NCBI GenBank assembly: GCA_963802915.1
Contig: CAWDKQ010000012.1
Coordinates: forward strand, 501,915-565,914
DNA length: 64,000 nucleotides
From: JAICMB01 sp963802915
GTDB taxonomy: Bacteria > Acidobacteriota > Terriglobia > Bryobacterales > Bryobacteraceae
Direction: 5' to 3'
Shown: in pieces, positions 9,235-18,615 of the stretch
Layout of the letters: each line of letters starts with the position of its first letter
Position numbering within the stretch: the first letter of the stretch is position 1
The notes under the pieces: model-generated
What the model was told of the DNA's origin: nothing
Database searches by the model: none
Seen by the model: only the letters and a program-made list of their open reading frames with translations
Position numbers and translations under genes: made by a program

Positions 9235-11151
9235 ATGGGCGTCCACACTATCGTCGACACCTCGCCGGGCAGCGAAAAGCATTCGCTGATCCATCTCCTG
9301 CTTGGCAGACCTCTGGCGACGTCCGAAGAAGGCCAGGAGCGTATCGGCGTCGCAGAGGGGATGCCGATCTTCGGTCTGGACGCCCTGGGATCGGCGGCAT
9401 ATGGGCCTGAAGCCGCGCTGACCATTCTCATTCCCCTGGGTGTGGCGGGACTGGCCTACATCTTTCCCATCACACTCTGCATCCTGGTTCTGCTGACCAT
9501 TGTTTACTTTTCCTACCGGCAGACTATCGCCGCCTATCCAGGGGGCGGCGGATCCTATACCGTCGCGCGCGAAAACCTGGGCGCTCGCGCCGGCCTGCTC
9601 GCCGGAACAGCGTTGATGATCGATTATCTGCTCAACGTCGCGGTGGGGATCTCTACCGGTGTCGGCGCGCTGGTTTCGGCTTTGCCGCCGCTGCAACCGC
9701 ACACGCTCGAACTCTGTCTTGCGATCCTGATCTTTCTCACGCTGATGAATCTCCGCGGTCTGCGAGAGACTGGGCTGGTTTTCATGGCGCCGACTTATCT
9801 CTTCGTCGGATGCCTCGCCATCGCGATCGGACTAGGGCTCTTCAAGACAATAATCGAAGGCGGACACCCCGCACCGGTCGTAGCTCCTCCGAAATTGCAC
9901 GCGGCTGTCGCGACCGTGAGCGCGTGGTTGCTTTTGAAAACGTTCGCAAGCGGATGCACGGCGATGACTGGTGTCGAAGCCGTGAGCAACGGGACTCAGG
10001 CCTTCCGCGAGCCGGTGGTCCAAACGGCGCAGCGCACGTTGACGATAATCATCACGATTCTCATGCTCCTGCTCGCGGGCATCGCGTACCTCGTCGGCGT
10101 GTATCGCATCGGCGCTTCGGACCCTGGGCAACCGGGATATCAGAGCGTCCTGTCGCAATTGGTTGGCGCGGTGGCTGGCCGAGGCGTTTTCTACTACGTA
10201 ACCATCGCGTCGATTCTGATTCTCCTCTCGCTTTCCGCGAACACATCGTTTGCCGATTTTCCGCGCGTCTGCCGCGCCATGGCGCAAGATCGATTCCTGC
10301 CGTATGGATTCACCGTGCGTGGCCGGCGGCTGGTCTACTCATACGGCATCTACACACTGGCTTTTCTTTCCGGCATCCTGCTGATCGTGTTCGGCGGTGT
10401 CACGGATCGCCTGATCCCGTTGTTTGCGATCGGCGCATTTCTTGCATTCACGCTATCGCAGGCCGGGATGGTGGCGCACTGGAGGAAGCAGGGCGGACGG
10501 CGCGCTAGGAGCAGCATGATCGTTAACGCGGTCGGTGCGGCGGCCACGGGCATAACCACCCTGATCGTCGCCATCGCGAAATTCGCGGAGGGTGCCTGGA
10601 TCACGCTGGCTCTCATCCCGGCGATGCTCGCTGTGATGTTGTCCATCCGGCGTCACTATGAGCGCGTCGGAAAGGAGATTGCGAACCCCGCTCCTGTCGA
10701 CCTGAAGAATCTCGAAGCTCCGCTGATCGTGGTGCCCATCGACCAATGGAACAAAGCGGCACAAAAGGCTTTGCGATTCGCGATGACGCTATCGGACCGC
10801 GTTCAGGTTCTGCACGTCGATTCCGCTGACAAGGACGATGATCTCCCGAAAAAGTGGAAGGAATGGGCGGAGCAGCCCGCTCAGAAAGTTCGCAAACATC
10901 CTCCCGAACTCGTAGTGGTGAAATCGCCCTACCGCTATGTGGTGACTCCAATTCTCGACTACGTTTTGGATCTGGAGCGTCGCAGCGAAGGATCTCAGGT
11001 TGCAGTGGTGTTGGCCGAACTGGTAGAGCGCCACTGGTATCATTTCTTACTTCACAACCAGCGCGCGGAAGTGCTGCGGGCGCTATTGACGATGCAGGCC
11101 GACCAGCGCATAGCGGTGATCAGTGTGCCCTGGTATCTGAAGGAGAGCTGA
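9235..11151 (+). CDS. APC-superfamily permease resembling potassium importer KimA
   Basis: A 638-residue transporter with about 12 membrane helices (residues ~45-470) and a soluble C-terminal domain. The N-terminus LLLGRPLATSEEG followed by LDALGSAAYGPEA matches the pattern around the first helix of KimA/YdaO-type high-affinity K+ importers of the APC superfamily, and YPGGGGSYTVARENLG matches the next conserved block. The soluble tail (about 485-638; LIVVPIDQWNKAAQKALRFA, VLHVDS) looks like a UspA-type nucleotide-binding domain, as in KimA. In Firmicutes KimA is controlled by c-di-AMP; whether that applies here is unknown. An amino-acid permease remains the alternative reading. Confidence 0.85.
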   Translation: MGVHTIVDTSPGSEKHSLIHLLLGRPLATSEEGQERIGVAEGMPIFGLDALGSAAYGPEAALTILIPLGVAGLAYIFPITLCILVLLTIVYFSYRQTIAAYPGGGGSYTVARENLGARAGLLAGTALMIDYLLNVAVGISTGVGALVSALPPLQPHTLELCLAILIFLTLMNLRGLRETGLVFMAPTYLFVGCLAIAIGLGLFKTIIEGGHPAPVVAPPKLHAAVATVSAWLLLKTFASGCTAMTGVEAVSNGTQAFREPVVQTAQRTLTIIITILMLLLAGIAYLVGVYRIGASDPGQPGYQSVLSQLVGAVAGRGVFYYVTIASILILLSLSANTSFADFPRVCRAMAQDRFLPYGFTVRGRRLVYSYGIYTLAFLSGILLIVFGGVTDRLIPLFAIGAFLAFTLSQAGMVAHWRKQGGRRARSSMIVNAVGAAATGITTLIVAIAKFAEGAWITLALIPAMLAVMLSIRRHYERVGKEIANPAPVDLKNLEAPLIVVPIDQWNKAAQKALRFAMTLSDRVQVLHVDSADKDDDLPKKWKEWAEQPAQKVRKHPPELVVVKSPYRYVVTPILDYVLDLERRSEGSQVAVVLAELVERHWYHFLLHNQRAEVLRALLTMQADQRIAVISVPWYLKES

Positions 11152-11877
11152 TCACTTCGGCGGGAACGCTTCGAATCGATAGCCGACGCCGCGAACGGTC
11201 AGCAAATGTCGAGGCCGCGTCGGATCGTCCTCGATGTAACGCCGCAATCGGACAATGAAATTGTCGATCGGCCGCGTGTCGGTGTCTTCCCGAAGCCCCC
11301 AGATCTCATCGAGCATGGTCTTGCGCGAAACCGGTTTGCCTTCGTGTTCAATCAGGTATCGCAGGACGTTCGCTTCCATCAGGGTCAAAGGATAAACCTG
11401 ATCCTTGTGATGAATCTCCAGCAGATCGAAATGCACGGATTTGTCGCCGAACGAAAACTTGTCTTTGGTTTCGGAGGGTGGCGCTGCTTTGGGATTATTG
11501 TGCAGCCACTCGCGGCGGCGCAGCAATCCGCGCATGCGCGCCATCAGGATCGCGAGTTCGAACGGTTTACTGACATAATCGTCCGCACCCGCCGCGAACC
11601 CTTGCAAAACGTCCTCCGGCCTTCCCCGAGCCGTTAACATCAGAGTCGGAATGAACTGGCCGGCCTGCCGCAATTCGGAGATGACAGCGAACCCGTCTTT
11701 CCCCGGCAGCATGACATCCAGCACGACAATATCGAAAGGCGGCGAAGGCGTTTGCAATTGCTCCAGCGCGGCCTCTCCGGTGTCCACCACTTGAACCTGA
11801 TAGCCTTCGGCCTCGAGATTAAACCGCAGCCCCTCAGCCAGATGCTGCTCGTCTTCGACCACTAATACGCGATTCAT
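11152..11877 (-). CDS. OmpR/PhoB-family response regulator
   Basis: DNA-binding response regulator of 241 residues. The receiver has the acidic pocket VVEDE and the phosphoacceptor Asp54 in VVLDVMLPG, with the conserved Thr/Ser (LMLTARG) and Lys (YVSKPFELAILMARM). The C-terminal half (~140-240) is a winged helix of the OmpR type (LTLMEANVLRYLIEHEGKPVSR, then DNFIVRLRRYIEDDP and the ending VRGVGYRF). I start it at the ATG at 11877, which overlaps the stop of the kinase gene (ATGA); a start further upstream lies inside the kinase. It is the cognate regulator of the adjacent kinase. Target genes cannot be inferred. Confidence 0.94.
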   Translation of the reverse strand: MNRVLVVEDEQHLAEGLRFNLEAEGYQVQVVDTGEAALEQLQTPSPPFDIVVLDVMLPGKDGFAVISELRQAGQFIPTLMLTARGRPEDVLQGFAAGADDYVSKPFELAILMARMRGLLRRREWLHNNPKAAPPSETKDKFSFGDKSVHFDLLEIHHKDQVYPLTLMEANVLRYLIEHEGKPVSRKTMLDEIWGLREDTDTRPIDNFIVRLRRYIEDDPTRPRHLLTVRGVGYRFEAFPPK

Positions 11878-12767
11878 TTGACGATGGGAAGCTGCAGGAT
11901 GAAGGTGCTGCCGCGCCCCGGACCTTCGCTTTCCGCCCACGCGCGTCCTCCGTGGGCCCTGGCGACAGCGCGCACAATATACAGACCGAGTCCGGTGCCT
12001 TGCACTCGACGGGCAAGCGGTCCGGGAGAGCGATAGAAGCGTTTGAAAATCTGCCTCAGCTCGTGCTTGGGAATACCGGCGCCTTGATCCTTAACACGCA
12101 CGGAGACGTATTTGCCTTCCATTTTCGAAATTTCGATGCTGACCGAGACTTCTTTCCCCGAATACTTGACTGCGTTGTCAATGAGGTTTGCAACGGCCGC
12201 GCGGACGTCATCCAAATCGCCGATTACGGTTACCGTCGCGCCGTGCTGATATTTTAACGACTCGGGCGGCAAATGATAGAGGGCGCGGATGCGTCCCACG
12301 CACTCTTCGATGACCGCATCGAGGTCGATGGGAGTCAGATTCAAACGGCGTCGCGACGGTCCCATGCGGCCGGTTCGAAGAATCTGGTCGATAGTCGCGA
12401 GCAGCCGGTCGCTGTCCTCCAGCATCGTTTTATAGAATTCCTTGCGCTTGTCTTCGTCGACCCCGCGTGTCTGTAGGGTCTCCAGATATAGGCGGATCGA
12501 TGCGACGGGGGTCTTCAATTCGTGGGTGACCGCGTTGATGAAAGCGTCGTGCTGCTCGTTGCGCCGGATTTCACGCACCAGAAATGTTGTATTCAGCACT
12601 ACGCCGGCGATGATCAGCAGCAGAAGCAGGACGCCGAGAAAAAGAAGGATGCCCGTCCGCCAGTTGAGCAGAACCCATCCGACGTAGAGCAGAATAATGA
12701 CCGAAATGAGCCCGATGCCCAGGGCAATGAAGAACGCGATCGATTTTCGTCTGCCGGTCAACACCAT
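11874..12767 (-). CDS. Membrane sensor histidine kinase without an extracytoplasmic domain
   Basis: Histidine kinase of 297 residues. Two membrane helices (about 11-32 and 38-60) are separated by only a few residues, so there is no periplasmic sensor domain. Intramembrane sensing, or sensing by a partner protein, is more likely. No HAMP domain is seen. The H box is THELKTPVASIR with His82. N box NLIDNAVKYS, G1 DQGAGIPKHE, F box FKRFYRS and G2 GTGLGLYIVRAVA are all intact. It overlaps its response regulator by 4 bp and lies 21 bp after the ABC-F gene. The linkage to an ABC-type ATPase suggests, without proving, an envelope or translation-stress input. Confidence 0.93.
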   Translation of the reverse strand: MVLTGRRKSIAFFIALGIGLISVIILLYVGWVLLNWRTGILLFLGVLLLLLIIAGVVLNTTFLVREIRRNEQHDAFINAVTHELKTPVASIRLYLETLQTRGVDEDKRKEFYKTMLEDSDRLLATIDQILRTGRMGPSRRRLNLTPIDLDAVIEECVGRIRALYHLPPESLKYQHGATVTVIGDLDDVRAAVANLIDNAVKYSGKEVSVSIEISKMEGKYVSVRVKDQGAGIPKHELRQIFKRFYRSPGPLARRVQGTGLGLYIVRAVARAHGGRAWAESEGPGRGSTFILQLPIVK

Positions 12768-12788
12768 ACTCTTTGAAAGCGCCGGTTT

Positions 12789-14702
12789 TTATCCAACCTC
12801 TTCGACCTCTTTTGACAACTGTTCCCACTCGGCCATGAGCTTTTCCAACTCCGCGCGCCGCTGATCCATCAACGTGGACGTTTTGAGAGTCTGCTCCACG
12901 CTCACAAACTCCGCCAATTCACTTTCATATCCGGCGATCTCAGCTTCCAGCCGCGAAATCTGTTCCTCGATCTCCCCGCAGCGATCTTTCATCTGTTGCA
13001 TTTTGATGGGATTCACCCGCTTCGCTGCAGCGGCCTTCACAGGCTCAGGCTCCGGCTCTGTTACGGCCGGCGAAACGAGATCGAGCGAAAGATCGATCTG
13101 CTTCCCCTCCTTGCTCCACAGATAATCCTCGTAGTTGCCGCGGAAATCGTGCACCTCGCCGCCGCCGATTTCGAAAACCCGAGTGGCGAGATTGTCGATG
13201 AAATAGCGATCGTGCGACACAAAGACGATAGTCCCGGTGAATTTTTGTAGCGCTTCGAGCAAAACATCTTTCGCGCGAATGTCCAAATGATTCGTCGGCT
13301 CGTCGAGCAGCAGGAAGTTCGAAGGATGCAGCAGCATGCGAGCCAGCGCATAGCGGTTGCGCTCGCCGCCGGACAATACGCCAATGCGTTTGAAAACATC
13401 GTCCTCGGAAAACAGGAACGATCCCAGCAACGTGCGCAGCTCCGTCGAAGGCCGCGCCGCCACGCCCACCAGATCATCCAGCATGCGAGCGTCCGGATCG
13501 AGCTCCTTATATTGATCCTGCGCAAAATAATCGGGCTGCGCATTGTGCCCGAGCGTGTACTGCCCCACCGTTAACGGTTCTCGTCCCGCCAACAGTTTGA
13601 TGAGCGTCGACTTCCCCGCGCCGTTTACGCCCACCAGCGCCACGCAATCCCCGCGTTCGATTACGAAATTGACATCGCTGAAAACGAGATGGTCGCCGTA
13701 GCTTTTCGCGACGTCCTTGAACTCCGCCACAATACGGCCGCTCGGCTTCGGCTGTGGAAAAGTGAAATGGATCGTCTTCTCTTCGGGCGGGATCTCAATC
13801 CGTTCGATCTTGTCCAGCTCCTTGATGCGGCTCTGCACCTGTTTCGCCTTCGTCGCCTGATAGCGGAAGCGTCCGATGAACGCTTCGAGCTGTTCAATCT
13901 TGTCGCGTTGATTCTTGTAAGCCGCTTCGAGCTGCGTCCGCCGCTCCGTCTTCTGCGCGATGAACTTCTCGTAGTTGCCGCTATAAAAATGGATGTGCCT
14001 GTTCCAGATCTCGACCGTCTTATCCACCGTCACATCCAGAAAATACCGGTCATGCGAAATCAGCACAAATGCAAACGGATAATTGACCAGATACTGCTCA
14101 AGCCAATTGCGCGCCTCCAGATCGAGATGGTTCGTCGGCTCGTCCAGCAGCAGCAGATTCGGTTTTTCCAGCAGCAGCTTGCCCAAAGCAATCCGCATCT
14201 GCCATCCGCCCGAAAACTCCTCCGTCCGCTTCGACCACTCTTCGTGCGGAAATCCCAGCCCGGTGAGCACCGTCCCCACCTGCGCTTCGAGCGAATACCC
14301 ATCGCGCGCCCGAAACTCGCTATCGAGCCGGTGAAATCGATCCGCGACCTCCAGATATTCTTCGCTCTCCGGATCGAGCTCCGGCATGCGATGCGTCAGC
14401 TCCTCCATCTCGCGCTCCATGTCGCGCAGTTCGGAGAAAACCGACATGCATTCGGCGAACACGCTACGGCCCGATAGCGTGAGGCCGTCCTGAGGAAGAT
14501 AGCCGGCGCTCATGCCTTTGGTTTGCGTGAGGCTGCCGTAATCGAGGCTCTCGAGTCCCGCCAGAACCTTCAATAGAGTAGATTTGCCCGTGCCATTAGC
14601 GCCGACAAGTCCGGCGCGCTCTCGGGACGTGATGAGCCAGTTAGCGTCCTCGAAAAGAAGTCTTTGGCCGTATCGTTTGCCGGCCCCGGAAAGCTGGATC
14701 AA
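12789..14702 (-). CDS. ABC-F family ATPase (translation factor or ribosome protection type)
   Basis: Soluble protein of 637 residues with two ABC domains and no membrane segments, the layout of ABC-F proteins (Uup/EttA/YheS group) that act on the ribosome. First Walker A GANGTGKS at 34-41, signature FSGGWQMRIALGKLL, Walker B LLLLDEPTNHLD; second Walker A GVNGAGKS, signature LSGGERNRYALARML, Walker B LLLDEPTNHLD. A charged linker (~240-300) with paired basic helices joins the domains. A C-terminal coiled coil (~545-637) like Uup's extension follows. The start must be TTG at 14702 because an in-frame TAG, the stop of the upstream STAND gene, lies two codons before it. Confidence 0.93.
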   Translation of the reverse strand: MIQLSGAGKRYGQRLLFEDANWLITSRERAGLVGANGTGKSTLLKVLAGLESLDYGSLTQTKGMSAGYLPQDGLTLSGRSVFAECMSVFSELRDMEREMEELTHRMPELDPESEEYLEVADRFHRLDSEFRARDGYSLEAQVGTVLTGLGFPHEEWSKRTEEFSGGWQMRIALGKLLLEKPNLLLLDEPTNHLDLEARNWLEQYLVNYPFAFVLISHDRYFLDVTVDKTVEIWNRHIHFYSGNYEKFIAQKTERRTQLEAAYKNQRDKIEQLEAFIGRFRYQATKAKQVQSRIKELDKIERIEIPPEEKTIHFTFPQPKPSGRIVAEFKDVAKSYGDHLVFSDVNFVIERGDCVALVGVNGAGKSTLIKLLAGREPLTVGQYTLGHNAQPDYFAQDQYKELDPDARMLDDLVGVAARPSTELRTLLGSFLFSEDDVFKRIGVLSGGERNRYALARMLLHPSNFLLLDEPTNHLDIRAKDVLLEALQKFTGTIVFVSHDRYFIDNLATRVFEIGGGEVHDFRGNYEDYLWSKEGKQIDLSLDLVSPAVTEPEPEPVKAAAAKRVNPIKMQQMKDRCGEIEEQISRLEAEIAGYESELAEFVSVEQTLKTSTLMDQRRAELEKLMAEWEQLSKEVEEVG

Positions 14703-14705
14703 ACT

Positions 14706-17594
14706 CTATTTTCGCAGACGTTCTATATATTCGAGCACCTTCGCTTCATAAGGCAGCGGAAGGAAATTAGCAGGATCGAATTTTGGAAGCTGCGGCTCCG
14801 GCTCGCCAAGCGCCTGAAGCACCTCGCGGCAGCGTTGAAGGTGCCACCAATTTGCGTAAGGTTCGCCATCGCCCCACGCCCATTCGTAGGCAGAGCGGAC
14901 ATAGCGCCGAGCCTTCTCAAGATCGCCCGTCGCAAGGTAAAGTTCGGACAGAGCCAAATTAGCGGTTCTCAGCTCAGATAACCGTTCTGCCTCTTCGCGC
15001 GCAACCTGCGTCTGCCCCATCTTAGCCCGAGCGTAGGCAAGCCGAGCCTCGGATTCGGCGGTAGAGAGATTGACCTCTCGCATCATCCGGATCTCCTCTT
15101 CAAAAGCACTCACGGCCTCGTCCCAATGCCCCAGAGAAAGCTGCCATTCACCCCGTAACCAATGCAGAGCCCGAATGTGCTGACGGTTGTTGCCCTTCTC
15201 CGCGAGGCTCTCCGCCTCTCCCATCGTGGCCTCGTCGAGGCTGCCTTTGTAGAAGCGGAGCGATGCTAACTGAAACTCAAACTCACCAGGCAGGTACATG
15301 GCCCGCCTGTTTGGAGGCCCCCAGGCCGCAAACCCATCTGCGCACTGTTCAGCGGTCTCGAAATCGCCGCGCCTCGTCGCCAACGGCAAGCCGCTCAAGT
15401 AAGTCCGCGCTTCCAGGTCCCCGTCGCCCGTTACCGGCGCGACTTTCTCCATGAGCGTCCAAGCGCGGTGAGCGTCATAAAGCTGCCCTAGCTCGGCATG
15501 CCCGACGAAGATGTTCGACAAGTCGGCAACTACCCCGCCCGGACGATCCAGGCCGACATCCAAAAGCAGGACCTTCTCGTAAATCCTCAAAGCCTCCCGT
15601 TCTCGTCCCAAAGAGCCAATGCATATCGCCACGCACGTCCAGACGCGGCTGAGTTCGTCACCTTCAAGATGCGAAGCCGGCCGCTCCCAACCCTCTGAGA
15701 AAACCGGCCGCAGCAGAGCGAGGTATTCTTCATAAGCTTCGAGGTTGAACATCAGTGCACCGCCCAGATCCAACAATGAGCTGGCGGCTACCTGGAAGCG
15801 CCCCAGATGCAGGTTAGCGCGCACAACGCGCAAGCTGTTCTCCAATTCGCCGAAAGTGGCGACATCATCCCACGGCGAATGGGGAAGCGAATTGAAATAA
15901 TCGATCAACCTTTGCGCAACACCTTCGCGCTGCTCCACTGGAACAGAGTTAACTGCATAACCGCGAACAACTGGGTGCAAATCATAAAGCCCCTTCGCGC
16001 GATCCCATTGCAGCAGGCCACGCAATACCAAATCCTGAAGCGTTTCGCGGAGCCATTTCTCGGCTTCGCTACTACCGCGCCGCGGGTTTAATTCGACAAG
16101 AGTGGCGTAATCGACTTCCGCCCCCACCAATCCAATGCGCGCCAGTAGAGTGCGCGCGTCGCCTTTCAAATCATCGAACGCAATCTTAAGAATGTGATTC
16201 CTCTTGGCAACCACATCCATTTCGACAAGGTTCGGCTCAGCTCCTCCCAGAGGATCGGCAACCCACTTGTCAAAATCCCCCGGAGCAGGCGCATAATTGC
16301 GAATCAAGCCTCCAACCACTCCCACCACCAAGGGATGGCATCCAAAATTCCGATCCAGATAACGCCGTATGGACGCCGAATCACCCCTGACGTCCGCCGA
16401 GCGGAGCACCGCCTCTGCATCGGACGGATCTAATCCCCTGAGCTTGACGTGCGCCACGCCCGGCCGCTCAATCCCACTGTTATTAAACAACGCGCCAGGC
16501 ATCAAGCGGGAAGAAAGAAGAAACTTCGAAGGTCCCGCACCCGTGAGCGCTTGCAAAAAGTCGGCGTCCGAAGGGCGAATACAGCCATCGGCCCGACTCT
16601 TCTCATCCACCTCCTCGTCGCGCATGTGCGAAGCGTCGTAGCGGTTGTACGCCACAAGCACACGTTCCAGCCCATCGAGAATCAATAGCCACGGCCTCTC
16701 CCGCAACAAAGGCAACAATTCGTTCGCCAGTGCGGGCGTTTTCTTCTGAATCAACTCCTCCACCGGCTTGCCCGACACATAAGCCAAAGCATGCGCGCAA
16801 AAGTCGCGCATGTCCCCGCCGTGTTCATAAAAGCTGTACCAGAAGATCCCTGCAAAATCCGGACGAGTGCTCCGAGCCTGCTGCGTCACCCAATGCCAGG
16901 AGAGAAAACTCTTTCCCATTCCCCCGATCGCTTCCAGAATCAGCACCGGCTCTTTGTCGCCAACCGCGGCCCAATCGCTGAGCTTCTGTAGTTCTGTCTT
17001 CCGCCCTTGAAACTCGGCCGTCCCCGCAAGATAAGGCGGCATGGCGACCAGCTCTTTAGGACCGGAAGACCGTTCTCGTTCCCCTTTAGGCTTCGCCAGT
17101 CGATCGCGAATCACCGTGAGCGAAAGAAGCGCCTTCGATTTAAGACCCTCCACGCTGTCGAATTCCGCATAAATCGAGTCGTTCCTAACGCGTTCCCGAA
17201 AAGCATCAAGACGCGCCCTCTCCTCATCCGTGACTCGACTCGCGGCACCCTTCGGCACAGGATGCTCATCACTCATCACGAACATGCAAATCGGAAGCTT
17301 AAGCTTTCGAGCCTCATCATATTCCAGCTCAGTAATCGAGAACCCCTTAGGATTCCGGTCCGCCGATTCCGGCATCTGCCCGTATCGATAACCAATAATC
17401 CCGACATAAGCGACTGCGCTCTGCACCTTCATCAAGGACGCATCAATAATGTCATCGGGAAGCGCCGAGTCGAATTCCATCGCCTGAGGAAACATTCCCA
17501 ATTCCAAAATAGCCTTGATCACCACGTCGCGATGATCCTTGAGCTCTTTGAAAGTGCTCGAAAGAACAATGTCGTAATGTGGGCGCTCGGTCAT
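14706..17594 (-). CDS. DUF4062-STAND NTPase-TPR protein
   Basis: Large signal-transducing ATPase of 962 residues. Residues 1-~165 form a DUF4062 domain (VLSSTFKELKDHRD, GIIGYRYG, SITELEYDEARKL), a TIR-like alpha/beta fold often found at the N-terminus of STAND proteins. A NACHT/NB-ARC-like core follows, with a P-loop EAIGGMGKS at 221-229 and a Walker B-like LLILDGLERVLVA near 298-310. A winged-helix region (~480-560) and TPR-like helices to the C-terminus come next. Such proteins act as nucleotide-switched sensors, some in anti-phage defence; that role here is inference. I chose the ATG at 17594 since the extra 17 upstream codons are not domain-like. It sits only 3 bp before the ABC-F start, in the same frame. 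Confidence 0.87.
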   Translation of the reverse strand: MTERPHYDIVLSSTFKELKDHRDVVIKAILELGMFPQAMEFDSALPDDIIDASLMKVQSAVAYVGIIGYRYGQMPESADRNPKGFSITELEYDEARKLKLPICMFVMSDEHPVPKGAASRVTDEERARLDAFRERVRNDSIYAEFDSVEGLKSKALLSLTVIRDRLAKPKGERERSSGPKELVAMPPYLAGTAEFQGRKTELQKLSDWAAVGDKEPVLILEAIGGMGKSFLSWHWVTQQARSTRPDFAGIFWYSFYEHGGDMRDFCAHALAYVSGKPVEELIQKKTPALANELLPLLRERPWLLILDGLERVLVAYNRYDASHMRDEEVDEKSRADGCIRPSDADFLQALTGAGPSKFLLSSRLMPGALFNNSGIERPGVAHVKLRGLDPSDAEAVLRSADVRGDSASIRRYLDRNFGCHPLVVGVVGGLIRNYAPAPGDFDKWVADPLGGAEPNLVEMDVVAKRNHILKIAFDDLKGDARTLLARIGLVGAEVDYATLVELNPRRGSSEAEKWLRETLQDLVLRGLLQWDRAKGLYDLHPVVRGYAVNSVPVEQREGVAQRLIDYFNSLPHSPWDDVATFGELENSLRVVRANLHLGRFQVAASSLLDLGGALMFNLEAYEEYLALLRPVFSEGWERPASHLEGDELSRVWTCVAICIGSLGREREALRIYEKVLLLDVGLDRPGGVVADLSNIFVGHAELGQLYDAHRAWTLMEKVAPVTGDGDLEARTYLSGLPLATRRGDFETAEQCADGFAAWGPPNRRAMYLPGEFEFQLASLRFYKGSLDEATMGEAESLAEKGNNRQHIRALHWLRGEWQLSLGHWDEAVSAFEEEIRMMREVNLSTAESEARLAYARAKMGQTQVAREEAERLSELRTANLALSELYLATGDLEKARRYVRSAYEWAWGDGEPYANWWHLQRCREVLQALGEPEPQLPKFDPANFLPLPYEAKVLEYIERLRK

Positions 17595-17799
17595 GGAAAA
17601 AATATGATGCCGAAAATCTTTAAAGAAAATTATACTTGTTTTCAATGATTTCCGACGACACCCTAGCCTGGCCCGCTCAGACGCGGTCTACTCTAAATCA
17701 GGAATGTCACTCAGACCCGCGTTTTTCCATCCACGAAACGAACTGCGGAGGCAGACCCCCAATTCCTGCTTCCGCGGCGGCCTCTTCGCAGGCACAACT

Positions 17800-18507
17800 T
17801 TAATGGGATGAATAACTTAACTCGGTGTGCCAGCTTTTCGCAAAAAGAGAAACATAATAAGACAATGGCGCTCCGACTGAGCCAACTCCTGAAAAATACC
17901 ATCGAAGAGACAAAACCACGATTGAACGGCCAGCGGTTGCAATCGGTAAAGCGAGGCCATAGCCGATATTGAAGACTGCCGACATGATTCCAGCGCCGGC
18001 CGCGATAACATAACCTGTCCAGTGTGCGCCCGAGGATGTTCGATTCCGGTTCCCGGCGGCGGCTGGCGGTTTCCGCAGGTCCACACTCCGGCTAAGAAAG
18101 CGATACGCCGAGAAATAAAAGTATCTGGCTGCGGTCGAAGCTCAACTTGCCGCCCAGCATTAATGGGACCAGTGAACGAGCGCGGAACTCACTCCGATGA
18201 CGAGTGTGTTCGCTACTGACACGCCCAGTCGTTCCACACTCCGCCCGAATAGAATTGCGCCGAATCCCCACGCGAATCCGAACGCGAGCGCTGCCACCAC
18301 CGCGTCGAGAGGGGCTGGCGAAAAAAGCTGGGCAAAATTAGGAACCGTGGCGGCGACGATCGCAAACGGCCCCACCAGACAACTGGTAACAATGAAAACC
18401 AGCCAGATGTTTTCCCACTTCCAATTTGGGATCAATTTCATCGGTGCGGTGAACAGCCCGTTGCAGATTCCCGAGAGGAGCGCGTAACCCAGGCCGAGTC
18501 CTAGCAT
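17800..18507 (-). pseudogene. Broken RhaT-like sugar/H+ symporter
   Basis: The first 110 codons from the ATG at 18507 read as the N-terminal half of an L-rhamnose/proton symporter of the RhaT family (GICNGLFTAPMKLIPNWKWENIWL, written here as overlapping pieces; then LAFGFAWGFGAILFGRSVERLG). The frame then ends in a stop, but homologous sequence continues in another frame (LVPLMLGGKLSF at about 18170-18120). After a further shift it continues again (IAAGAGIMSAVFNIGYGLAL at about 18015-17955). At least two frameshifts and a missing C-terminal third make this a pseudogene of a protein normally about 340 residues long. It is divergent from the GntR gene and shares its operator region, so it was presumably the regulated uptake gene of the locus. 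Confidence 0.75.
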
Positions 18508-18526
18508 GCTTGTTTGTGAAATCCCC

Positions 18527-18555
18527 TTGACTTGGTATATGAGTCGTGTTAGAAA
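18527..18555 (+). promoter_or_regulatory. Candidate sigma-70 promoter of the GntR gene
   Basis: TTGACT at 18527-18532 and TAGAAA at 18550-18555 are separated by 17 bp, close to the sigma-70 consensus. The first GTCTAGAC operator begins at the edge of the -10 box, which fits repression of the promoter by the encoded regulator. Called by eye only. Confidence 0.45.
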
Positions 18556-18569
18556 TGTCTAGACCACAC
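18555..18569 (+). promoter_or_regulatory. GntR-type operator 1 (GTCTAGAC core)
   Basis: ATGTCTAGACCACAC carries the palindrome GTCTAGAC at 18557-18564. The same core occurs in the sites bound by HutC-subfamily GntR regulators such as NagR/DasR (TGGTCTAGACCA type). It lies between the divergent rhaT-like and GntR genes and recurs 28 bp downstream. Confidence 0.6.
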
Positions 18570-18582
18570 GTTGCTGGTGCGG

Positions 18583-18597
18583 ATGTCTAGACCATAC
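18583..18597 (+). promoter_or_regulatory. GntR-type operator 2 (GTCTAGAC core)
   Basis: ATGTCTAGACCATAC differs from operator 1 by one base over 15 and has its palindrome at 18585-18592. The 28-bp spacing places the two sites roughly on opposite to similar faces of the helix (2.7 turns). An in-frame ATG lies inside this site, which is one reason to place the GntR start further down at 18616. Confidence 0.6.
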
Positions 18598-18615
18598 AAT
18601 CCGGCGGAACGAGAA

